From Pseudanabaena galeata CCNP1313 (GTDB taxonomy: Bacteria > Cyanobacteriota > Cyanobacteriia > Pseudanabaenales > Pseudanabaenaceae), in contig NZ_CP112874.1 in the NCBI RefSeq assembly GCF_029910235.1, positions 3,100,001 through 3,164,000 of the forward strand: 64,000 nucleotides of DNA. The letters are read 5' to 3'. A program made the position numbers and the translations under genes. This document shows, piece after piece, positions 17,419-24,828 of this stretch. Position 1 is the first letter of the stretch, and the number at the start of each line of letters is the position of its first letter. The notes below the pieces were generated by a model, which saw nothing but the letters and a program-made list of their open reading frames with translations, was not told where the DNA came from and made no database searches.

Positions 17419-19950
17419 CTATTTATTTGGATTTGTAGGACAAATAACGGGCGATCGCCACACTGGCTCTGATGGCGAGTCCGCATAGGCTAATAGTTTC
17501 AAGTTTCCATTTGCATCTTTTTCCCATCCTTGGGCTTCGATTTGGGGGATAGGTTGCGTGGCAACTGGTTGAGTGGACTGAGTGGCAACTTGATTTGAAG
17601 TGGTTTGAGCCGTGGGGTTTGATTGTGTCGAGGGGATCTCGGACAATCGTAAATCTCGCCAAATCGCCTGACTGGAGATTGTTTGGGTGGCATCAGTTGG
17701 AGCGCCGCCACGTCCAGTAGAGATTAGCTCATTACCTCGAAAGCGATCGCAAGCCGCCACAATTTGGTTATTGGTATCGGTTAAGTTATCAGGAAGTTTG
17801 ACTAAACCTCGGCTGAGATCGTTATCAGGCGATCGAATTTCCACCAGCCCATTAAATTGTGTGCCTAAAGCTGAGGTTGCCGTAATGTCACTGAAAGGAG
17901 TCAAGCGATTCAACGATTGAAACCCGATCACACCTTTAGCGGTGATAATCACTTGTCCACCGAAGCTATTCAATGAGTTAGCAGTGATATTGCTATTTTC
18001 TAAGGGAACTGCCACCAAAAAGTCGGTGTTAATCCGAATGTTTCCACCTGTCGCATTACCTAAGGCATTGGTGGAGATACTGCTCGCATTTCGCAAAAGT
18101 GTCAGTGTGGAGTTTATGTTAATGTTGCCGCGAGAACCACTCAACGAATCAATATTTATCCGTCCACCATTAAGCAAGATAGATGGCGAAGTAATGGTAA
18201 TGTTACCCACTGAACCACTTCCAGGGAAGGTGGTACTATTACTGCGAAAGTTGCTTGCACTGATAAGACCACCATCACGTACAGTCAATTGATCGCTATT
18301 AACGACAATATCGCCTCCATTTCCCGTACCAAAAATAGCATTGGCAAATAAACCACTGCGTCCCCGCTCAACCTGTCCAGAGATATCGATTAACTTCGCA
18401 TTCACCACTAAGTTCCCTGCGTTGCCACTACCAGCAGTCCCAACAGAAACCTGCGCTCCGTTGTTAATAGATAGATTGTCTGATGTAATTGTCAGTATGC
18501 CCCCATTTCCTGTTGAGCCTGCTTCTGCTGCGGATGAGATACCTGTCGGAGAATTATTAGTCCCGAATAGGCTGATGTTTTTTGCGATAACCTCTAGATC
18601 ACCTGCATTACCCCTTCCAAAAGTACTAGTTATGAGACTCGCACCATTCAAGATTTGCAGGTTATCAGTAGTGACTGTAATTTTGCCACTATTGCCCGTC
18701 GCCGTTCGGCGCAGAACTTGAGAGAGTATACCACTGGGATAGAAAGCTGGAAGAATAGCAGATCTCCCCGATAAAATTATTTCACTAGCATTAACTTTGA
18801 TCTCACCAGCATTCCCAGCACCCAATACCCCAGCACTAATTTGCGCTCCGTCTATCACTTCTAATTTTTTTGTAGCGATCGTAATATTGCTGCCATTTCC
18901 CGTAGAAGTTGATGATGTGTCTGTAAATATACCACTAGCGAAAGGGCGGTTAGATTCTCCCCTTGCTGAGAGAAGTTCGGTAGCGCGGACAAATATCTCT
19001 CCTCCATTGCCATTTCCTAGGGATGAAGATAGCAGAACTGAACCATTATTTAGGGTTACTTGTCTACCTTGCACCTGAATGCTGCCTCCACCATTGATCC
19101 CGCTTACATCCACTAAAGCAGCTTGCTCCAGTCGAATATTGCCAAGATTAGGAGCATTATCGTAATTTAATAGCCATCCACTAGCAGTTTGCGCGATCGC
19201 CACAAATCCGCTCCCCACAACGCTGCCAAGTTCGATGCGTCCACTATCTGCGGTCAATTTTGCGCCTTGAAGATTTATATCTCCACCAACAAAAGCCAAA
19301 GTACGCCCACTTGATACACCCAAAGGTGGGTTGGGAAATCGCAAAATTTCTAGAAAATCAGGGGGTCTATAATCTAGCCCAACGCCGAGACCCTGTGCGG
19401 CGATCGCGCCATTAGTTGTGCCGTTAAACTGTAAGCCAACGGGAGTACTTACTAATAATAGAGGTGAGGTTGTTTGTGTACTTGCATTAGCTCTAAATTC
19501 ACTCCCATCTAGAAATCTAACGCTATTAGCTGTAGTCGCTAAAAATGAGCCTCCTATGTCCAAACTCGCATTTTGCCCAAAAACGATTCCATTAGGATTA
19601 ATCAAAAACAAGTTGGCATTATTGGCTCTAATTACCCCATCAATGCTAGATATATTACCTCCAGTTATCCGAACTAGAATATTTTGAATAGCGAGTGGAT
19701 TATCAAAAAATGCTGTCTCACCATTAATTAAGGAAAACTGGCTAAAACTGTGAAACAAGTTAGTATTTGCTGCTGTCCCTCCTGTAATAGTGAAAAGTGG
19801 TCCTCCACCAACAATAGAATTAGTTGGCAAAGTAGTATCAGGTACAATTTGTGCAAATACAAGTTCAGGAATGCTAATTACAGAAAGATTAGCTATGGCA
19901 AAGCCCAAGATCGTCATATTCCCAAAAAAGTTTTGCCATAAAATCTTCAT
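17419..19950 (-). CDS. TpsA-type exoprotein with filamentous-hemagglutinin N-terminal domain
   Basis: 843 residues. The signal peptide ends near 33 (LVFAQIVPD). The two-partner-secretion domain (about 35-200) has NLFHSFSQFSL, the secretion-motif region ITGGNISSIDG and NANLFLINPNGIVFGQNA. From about 250 to 720 the sequence is a repetitive beta-helix (units like GNGGNI.I....L...NGA.IS). A Q/T/S-rich linker follows, and the tail ends in two cysteine-flanking segments with CPTNPNK. It should be secreted through the TpsB pore encoded divergently. The role could be adhesion, surface coat or contact signalling. It is the first gene of the unit with the CHAT protein. Confidence 0.92.
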   Translation of the reverse strand: MKILWQNFFGNMTILGFAIANLSVISIPELVFAQIVPDTTLPTNSIVGGGPLFTITGGTAANTNLFHSFSQFSLINGETAFFDNPLAIQNILVRITGGNISSIDGVIRANNANLFLINPNGIVFGQNASLDIGGSFLATTANSVRFLDGSEFRANASTQTTSPLLLVSTPVGLQFNGTTNGAIAAQGLGVGLDYRPPDFLEILRFPNPPLGVSSGRTLAFVGGDINLQGAKLTADSGRIELGSVVGSGFVAIAQTASGWLLNYDNAPNLGNIRLEQAALVDVSGINGGGSIQVQGRQVTLNNGSVLLSSSLGNGNGGEIFVRATELLSARGESNRPFASGIFTDTSSTSTGNGSNITIATKKLEVIDGAQISAGVLGAGNAGEIKVNASEIILSGRSAILPAFYPSGILSQVLRRTATGNSGKITVTTDNLQILNGASLITSTFGRGNAGDLEVIAKNISLFGTNNSPTGISSAAEAGSTGNGGILTITSDNLSINNGAQVSVGTAGSGNAGNLVVNAKLIDISGQVERGRSGLFANAIFGTGNGGDIVVNSDQLTVRDGGLISASNFRSNSTTFPGSGSVGNITITSPSILLNGGRINIDSLSGSRGNININSTLTLLRNASSISTNALGNATGGNIRINTDFLVAVPLENSNITANSLNSFGGQVIITAKGVIGFQSLNRLTPFSDITATSALGTQFNGLVEIRSPDNDLSRGLVKLPDNLTDTNNQIVAACDRFRGNELISTGRGGAPTDATQTISSQAIWRDLRLSEIPSTQSNPTAQTTSNQVATQSTQPVATQPIPQIEAQGWEKDANGNLKLLAYADSPSEPVWRSPVICPTNPNK

Positions 19951-20272
19951 ATTAATAAAACCTTTATTACGTAACGCAATTTATCTATTATTCTGGTACT
20001 TCTATATCAACTTAAATTTAATTTACTGCAACGAAATAAGCCATTAGCTTTTAATATTATTGCTATATGTTGTATAGCAATCTTAAATGTGTTGTGAGAG
20101 TGCGCCCCAAAGGGGCTTACTCTCACAACCCTCCAAATCTTACAAATCATTTAGGATCGCTATATAGCGGCTCTAGTTTGGTTTGAAGAAACATCCCCTA
20201 AGGATCGCTGTATTGCTGGAAAATTAGTTTTGTAATCACTAGCAAAACTTATATGTGAGGAGATATATCTAG
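19951..20272. promoter_or_regulatory. Divergent tpsA/tpsB intergenic region
   Basis: 322 bases between the divergent tpsA and tpsB starts; it must hold both promoters. A family C repeat occupies 20073-20164. GAGGAG about 12 bases before the tpsB ATG is its ribosome site. Confidence 0.6.
20073..20164. repeat. Family C repeat, copy 1
   Basis: Starts TATAGCAATCTTAAAT and ends ATTTAGGATCGCTATA. The core is TTGTGAGAGTGCGCCCC with a mismatched right arm. Confidence 0.85.
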
Positions 20273-21970
20273 ATGCAGTTACTGTGGAGACGCATGTTTT
20301 TTTGCGGACTGATCGCTATATTTGGTTGTTTGTTAGAAGATAATTCTATTTTAGCTCAATCTACTATACCGTCAAATCTAGTTCCATCTGTGCCTGTCCG
20401 ACCAGAAGAATCTCCACGACGACTACCTCCTGTTGACCAACTACTAACTCCAAACAGTCCTCAAGTCGAACCAAATCGGGAAATACCTGACTCAACCAAT
20501 ACTTTTGTTGTGCAGGAGTTTCGAGTAATTGGTAGTACTGTGTTCTCGGCAGATGAGTTAGCTGCGGCTGTAAAGTCTTTTACTAATCGTCCCATCAGTT
20601 TCAGTGAATTATTGCAAGCAAGGGCGGCGATCGCTGATTTATACATTCGTAACGGATACATCACATCAGGCGCTTTTATCCCTCCTCAAGAGACGAATAA
20701 TGGCAATATCACAATTCAAGTCGTTGAAGGTAAGCTCGAAGAAATTCAGATCACAGGGACAAATCGCGTTAATCAAAGCTATATTCGCTCGCGTCTAGAG
20801 ATAGCAACGGGCGCTCCTTTAAACCGCGATCGCTTGCTCAATGCTTTGCAATTATTGCAGCTCGATCCTTTATTCTCGTTTGTTTCTTCAGAACTCAAAA
20901 CTGGCTCACAACTAGGAACAAGTATCTTAGCGGTTAAGGTTGACGAGGCAAATTCCTTTAATGTCAGGGCAAGCCTTGATAATTATGCGTCTCCTAGTGT
21001 TGGGCAGTTATCGCGACAGATTGAAATAAGCGATCGCAATTTACTGGGCTTAGGAGATCGCATTATCGCCACCTATGGCAATACCGATGGTCGAAATCAG
21101 TATAATCTCAGCTATACATTGCCAGTTAATGCCTATAACGGAACCTTGAGCTTTTTGTTTAGTAATACCAACAGCAATGTGGTCGAATCCGAATTCAAAA
21201 TTCTGGATATTTTCTCCAACTCTACAAATTACGAATTAACTTTTCGCCAACCACTCGTTCAAACTCCTGCCCAAGAATTTGCTCTCGGTTTGACCGCATC
21301 TCATAGCGACAGCTTTACAACCTTGCTCAAGTTGCCAATTCCCCTCTCCGCAGGTTCGGATGATTTCGGTAAAACGAAGCTCTCAGCTTTACGTTTTTTC
21401 CAAGACTATACGCAGCGTAGTAGTGAGGATGTGATTGCCTTGCGATCGCAGATTAGTTTGGGGCTAGGTGGTTTTCTAAATTCTACGGTTAATCTCAAAT
21501 CACCAGATAGCAGTTTTGTCGCTTGGCGTGGACAGTTGCAATACATTCGGGCTTTGGCCGAAGACACTTTGCTGATCGTGAGTGGCGGACTCCAGTTTGC
21601 CGATCGACCTCTGCCAGCCGCAGAAAAATTTAGTCTGGGAGGTTCTCAAAATGGTCGAGGTTATCGACAAGATGTTCTAGTTGGCGATGGGGGTATGAAT
21701 GTTTCCTTAGAAGCAAGATTGCCGATTGTGCGTGTTCCAGAATTACAAGGACTGTTGCAACTTGTGCCTTTTATTGATTTAGGAAGTGTATGGAATAATG
21801 AAGGCTCTGCTTCTACTAGCAACTGGATACTAGGAACAGGATTAGGACTGCGTTGGCAGATGGGTGATCGGCTTACCGCAAAACTAGATTACGGGTTACC
21901 CCTAATTTCCATAAGGAATAATCGTCAAGACAGTAGCATCTATTTTTCACTGTCATACAAACTATTTTAA
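20273..21970 (+). CDS. TpsB outer-membrane transporter (ShlB/FhaC/HecB family)
   Basis: 565 residues. The signal peptide ends near 29. A proline-rich linker (40-75) is followed by POTRA domains (about 80-150 FVVQEFRVIGSTVFSADEL and 155-230 IQVVEGKLEEIQITG). A 16-strand beta barrel from about 235 to the end contains the lid-loop signature FSLGGSQNGRGYRQD (the VRGY/L6 region) and finishes with an aromatic residue (FSLSYKLF), as barrel proteins do. It exports the TpsA protein encoded divergently. Its TAA stop coincides with the TTAA end of a family B repeat. Confidence 0.94.
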   Translation: MQLLWRRMFFCGLIAIFGCLLEDNSILAQSTIPSNLVPSVPVRPEESPRRLPPVDQLLTPNSPQVEPNREIPDSTNTFVVQEFRVIGSTVFSADELAAAVKSFTNRPISFSELLQARAAIADLYIRNGYITSGAFIPPQETNNGNITIQVVEGKLEEIQITGTNRVNQSYIRSRLEIATGAPLNRDRLLNALQLLQLDPLFSFVSSELKTGSQLGTSILAVKVDEANSFNVRASLDNYASPSVGQLSRQIEISDRNLLGLGDRIIATYGNTDGRNQYNLSYTLPVNAYNGTLSFLFSNTNSNVVESEFKILDIFSNSTNYELTFRQPLVQTPAQEFALGLTASHSDSFTTLLKLPIPLSAGSDDFGKTKLSALRFFQDYTQRSSEDVIALRSQISLGLGGFLNSTVNLKSPDSSFVAWRGQLQYIRALAEDTLLIVSGGLQFADRPLPAAEKFSLGGSQNGRGYRQDVLVGDGGMNVSLEARLPIVRVPELQGLLQLVPFIDLGSVWNNEGSASTSNWILGTGLGLRWQMGDRLTAKLDYGLPLISIRNNRQDSSIYFSLSYKLF

Positions 21971-22082
21971 CGTCAGTTCGATGAAAGCTAAAAATGGTAA
22001 GAATCGCTAAGCGATTCTTACCATTTTTAGCCATTTGCGGCGTGCTTCGCACGCCGCAAATGGCTATATCGAACTCACGTTA
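21967..22082. repeat. Family B two-hairpin repeat, copy 3
   Basis: Begins TTAACGTCAGTTCGA and ends TCGAACTCACGTTA. Hairpin I has the compensated base pair CTAAAAATGG/CCATTTTTAG; hairpin II is GCGGCGTGC-TTC-GCACGCCGC. It overlaps the tpsB stop. Confidence 0.9.
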
Positions 22083-22135
22083 TTTTAGTTTCAGTTCAGG
22101 TTGTTTGATTACAGAGCTTATAGCTCAAAACTAAA

Positions 22136-22178
22136 AGACTTTTTGAAAATATTGCGATGCAATATTTTCAAAAAGTCT
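22136..22178. terminator. Perfect hairpin downstream of tpsB
   Basis: Perfect 20-bp stem AGACTTTTTGAAAATATTGC with loop GAT. It lies between the convergent tpsB and the small secreted-peptide gene and can serve both. Confidence 0.65.
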
Positions 22179-22233
22179 TTTGCGGTTCGTTTTGAGTTAT
22201 GAAATCTGTAAATCAATATGAGGTTGAATCAAT

Positions 22234-22482
22234 TTACCACCATCCACACAACCATTCAAGTCCAGGAGGACATCCCCTGCTGGAGTATTCCTCTGATTCT
22301 TCGCCATCTTCCTCTCCTTTTTCAGCGATCTTCAGTGGGGGATGCTCTGAGATTTGAATAGACTGTAATTCTATGTTCGTATTGATATTCTTAGGCTGAG
22401 AAACTGCTAAAGCAGCAGTGCTGAAAGCGATTAAAGTAGAAGCTGCGATCGCAGAAGCTGATAGTAGAGAAGATATTTTCAT
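22234..22482 (-). CDS. Small secreted peptide with Cys/Trp tail
   Basis: 82 residues, not recognised. A clear signal peptide (about 1-26, ending AALAVSQ) is followed by an acidic stretch (EKGEEDGEESEEYSS) and a short tail CPPGLEWLCGWW with two cysteines that could form one disulfide. The layout (leader, acidic spacer, compact Cys/Trp end) resembles secreted signalling or ribosomally made peptide precursors, but no processing enzyme is adjacent. It is convergent with tpsB. Coding is supported by the well-formed signal peptide and the ATG. Function unknown. Confidence 0.6.
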   Translation of the reverse strand: MKISSLLSASAIAASTLIAFSTAALAVSQPKNINTNIELQSIQISEHPPLKIAEKGEEDGEESEEYSSRGCPPGLEWLCGWW

Positions 22483-22499
22483 GATTAACCCCAGTAATT

Positions 22500-23007
22500 T
22501 TACGATTTAATTGCAAGAAACATAACTTAGAATCAATTTAGTAATTATTTTGATTCTCCCCCGACCCGACACATATCTAGAAAATCCAGTTCCAATCTCT
22601 ATTTCTTTAATAGATTTAGAGAATAGTAGAACTCGGAAACTTGTAGTAGAACTTGACTACGAAATTACTATATTCTACTCAAATAGTTATTGTCTATACT
22701 AAAAAGTTATAAGAAAGTTATTAGTAATTGCCAAATCAGAATATTAAAATAAATTAGCCTAAAATGCTCATGAATACTCAGGGTTACGTGGAACTCAGAT
22801 GATGAACCTCTTGCTGCTAGCATAACAGGGCAACCACGGGGGGCTTGCACCCACCTGTAAATTTCAGATATTGTAGGGACTACGCCACAGGGCAAGCCCT
22901 AGACTTACGCCATCGCAAGAATTCCTTCCACGTAACATCAGTGTCTAAATCTACTTTTTGTCGTTAAGAGTAGTTCATAGAAAATTCTCATCTTACACGG
23001 CTTAAAA
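22500..23007. other. Non-coding stretch with degenerate repeat G
   Basis: No credible gene. About 22784-22935 resembles a stretch near 50.43-50.53 kb (shared GCTAGC and CAACCACGGGG/TAACCACGGGG blocks followed by TGTAGGG.CT.CGCC), so it is a decayed repeat or element. The rest is AT-rich and probably holds the promoter of the small secreted-peptide gene. Confidence 0.4.
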
Positions 23008-23123
23008 TAACGTGAGTTCGATATAGCCATTTGCGGCGTGCTTCGCACGCCGCAAATGGCGAAAAATGGTAAGAATCGTTTAGCGATTCTTACCATTTTT
23101 CGCTTTCGTCGAACTGACGTTAA
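23008..23123. repeat. Family B two-hairpin repeat, copy 4
   Basis: Inverse orientation to copy 3, ends TAACGTGAGTTCGA and TCGAACTGACGTTA. The loop of hairpin I differs (CGTTTAGCG). Confidence 0.9.
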
Positions 23124-23185
23124 AATGAGGATTATTGATTTTTAATGGAAAATCTTATGATTTTTTCTGTTGGCGATAAAGTTTC

Positions 23186-23485
23186 TCATCTATGCATTGC
23201 CCTGCAATTATTTAGTATTTTTTCAGCATGAGCAATCAAACATTTTGAGTCATTAATCAATCCCTGAGGAGAGTATGTGACTTTGCGGTTACTCATTAGT
23301 TTTTTAGCTTCAGCAATCAAGTACTTTGATTCATCAATTAATGCTTGATGCGATGGTGATTGTATGAGCGTCTGAGAATTTTCATGTTGTGAATGAAAAA
23401 ATCCCTCGCTAGTAGAGCGATCCATCATACGGTTAGAAATATCAATATTTGCGTTTGGACGAACTTCTGCTTTGTTGTAATTCAT
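23186..23485 (-). CDS. Small protein with an internal tandem repeat
   Basis: 99 residues, not recognised and without a signal peptide. The C-terminal half holds two related helical units: SHQALIDESKYLIAEAKKLM (about 45-64) and PQGLINDSKCLIAHAEKILN (about 73-92), sharing the pattern LI-[ED/ND]-SK-LIA-A-K-L. The duplicated helix suggests a small helical-hairpin protein, possibly a leader or binding protein. It is encoded on the same strand as two other small genes in this strip. Coding is supported by the residue-level repeat. Function unknown. Confidence 0.5.
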   Translation of the reverse strand: MNYNKAEVRPNANIDISNRMMDRSTSEGFFHSQHENSQTLIQSPSHQALIDESKYLIAEAKKLMSNRKVTYSPQGLINDSKCLIAHAEKILNNCRAMHR

Positions 23486-23628
23486 AATATTTATCTAATT
23501 TTTTAAGTGGTGTTACAGTTTTAGGACTTACGCAGTAGCCCTGCAATAAATTGTGGTCTGAAAGCTTAAACCCGTTTAAACGGATTGATTAGAGGGATTC
23601 TTTTAGTCTGCTAAAGTTAAGAACCAAT

Positions 23629-23973
23629 CTAGCGCACAGCCCACAAAGAAGATGAATCGCCTAACCACCATGGAGTGAATGAGTCACCTAGTAATTGAGA
23701 ACTATCAGAAGTAGAAGATGTTTGAGATTTATTGCTGCCAAGAACAACATTCGACTTGGTTAGCTCAGTACCAAACTCAAGCCCTTGGCTGATTTGTTGT
23801 TGATCCAAGATTGAGAATAAAGTGTTCTGAAAATTTAGAAGAGGCTGAGCAAATCCTAAATCATTGATGGTCACATTGTCGGTCAAGTATGAAGCCCAGA
23901 TTTTGCCAGCCATCTCAAATGCAGCCATTTGAGTCTGGGATACGTCTTGTGCGTAACTAAAATTAAATCGCAT
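23629..23973 (-). CDS. Short protein resembling the N-terminus of a cyanobacterial secreted metalloprotease family
   Basis: 114 residues from the ATG at 23973 (MRFNFSYAQDVSQTQ). The opening FNFSY...Q...FEMAGKIWASYLTD is the start I recall for NF038122-type cyanobacterial metalloproteases, in which a zinc peptidase domain follows. Here no HEXXH occurs and the protein ends after a serine-rich stretch and the tail WWLGDSSSLWAVR, so this is a truncated copy or a short relative. A run of nine C (G on the coding strand) lies about 35 bases upstream in an extended reading frame. Likely a gene remnant. Confidence 0.4.
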   Translation of the reverse strand: MRFNFSYAQDVSQTQMAAFEMAGKIWASYLTDNVTINDLGFAQPLLNFQNTLFSILDQQQISQGLEFGTELTKSNVVLGSNKSQTSSTSDSSQLLGDSFTPWWLGDSSSLWAVR

Positions 23974-24007
23974 TACCTTCCTGCCCCAGAAATTCGTAAG
24001 TTGGATT

Positions 24008-24016
24008 CCCCCCCCC
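24008..24016 (-). other. C9/G9 homopolymer upstream of the short metalloprotease-like gene
   Basis: Nine consecutive C on the plus strand, within an alternative upstream reading frame (glycine run). A tract of this length is prone to slippage. Confidence 0.5.
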
Positions 24017-24168
24017 AACATCATTCTTTAAAAGACAATGGACAAAAAAAAGTATATAAATTAAAAGTATATAAATTAACTGAGTTAATAGCTAACTGAC
24101 CTAATTTCACAAATACGATAACGCGGACACAGATCTGTTGTCACTACCAAAAAGTTATCAGAAAGTTA

Positions 24169-24233
24169 TATAGCAATCCTAAATAGGTTAGTGCGCCCCT
24201 TCGGGGCGCACTAACCTATTTAGGATTGCTATA
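24169..24233. repeat. Family C repeat, copy 2 (perfect hairpin)
   Basis: Perfect 31-bp stem with loop TTC. Both ends are the family terminus TATAGCAATCCTAAAT. The shortest complete copy. Confidence 0.9.
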
Positions 24234-24240
24234 TCAGTAG

Positions 24241-24330
24241 CTAGGCATAATTAAAGATGAGTGGCGGCGCGAAGCGCCGCCACTCATCTTTTTGGTTTTA
24301 TGTCCTAAGCAAAACTTACATTGCTATAGA
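24241..24330. repeat. Family A repeat, copy 7 (left end missing)
   Basis: Stem AAAGATGAGTGGCGGCGC with loop GAA is complete, but only the right outer end (ATGTCCTAAGCAAAACTTAC, then ATTGCTATA) is present. Confidence 0.8.
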
Positions 24331-24420
24331 ACAAATCAAAGCCCAAAAGATAAAGTGGTGGTGCTTTGTGCCACCACTTTATCTTTTGGGTAAGAAAAAC
24401 TTACATTGCCATAGCCCAGA
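24331..24420. repeat. Family A repeat, copy 8
   Basis: Arms CCCAAAAGATAAAGTGGTGG/CCACCACTTTATCTTTTGGG, i.e. the GC tip is GTGGTGG instead of GTGGCGG, compensated on the other arm. The right end is AAAACTTACATTGCCATAG. Confidence 0.75.
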
Positions 24421-24548
24421 ATTGGAGAGCTATAGCAATGTAAGACATTTATTGGTAATCTTGCGTTAACTTAAAGCAACATAAGTTCGGCAAAATCTCC
24501 AGAAATATCGATCGCAAAGTCGCGTTACTTACAAACCTATAATTTTTT

Positions 24549-24824
24549 ATGGATGCTTTCAATCCAACACCTCCAGAATGGGTCGAAAAGGCTACACATG
24601 CTAACGGGTTTTGTTGCCCTAAATGTGGGCTTCCACCTAGCAAAGCAGAAGCAGTGTGGATAAACCGCCGATCGCCTGTTTATACCGAAAACCATCAACG
24701 CAAATGGCAAGAGTTTTATAAATGTGATTGCCAAGCAGTTTGGTGGGCTTGGAGCAACGATCGCCCACCTTCAGAATTTAGCGATCGTGCTATTCGGAAC
24801 ACCTTTGACGACGATTTAATCTGA
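24549..24824 (+). CDS. Small zinc-ribbon-like protein
   Basis: 91 residues, not assigned to a named family. Two cysteine pairs, CCPKCGLP (about 22-29) and YKCDCQAVW (about 57-65), are spaced as in a zinc ribbon. The rest is rich in W and charged residues with no membrane segment. It ends four bases before comEC starts, so it is translated in the same unit, and a link to DNA uptake is possible but only by position. I consider it real because of the cysteine pattern and the tight spacing. Confidence 0.65.
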   Translation: MDAFNPTPPEWVEKATHANGFCCPKCGLPPSKAEAVWINRRSPVYTENHQRKWQEFYKCDCQAVWWAWSNDRPPSEFSDRAIRNTFDDDLI

Positions 24825-24828
24825 GCCA

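Noticed and set aside
17942-19687. Long plus-strand frames opposite tpsA
   Set aside because: Antisense shadows of a repetitive, low-stop beta-helix gene; composition (P, L, S-rich) is not protein-like and no starts or ribosome sites are seen.
24169-24420. Three adjacent hairpins as a possible structured RNA or riboswitch
   Set aside because: Each is a recognisable copy of a dispersed repeat family (C, A, A), so the array is best explained as accumulated elements.
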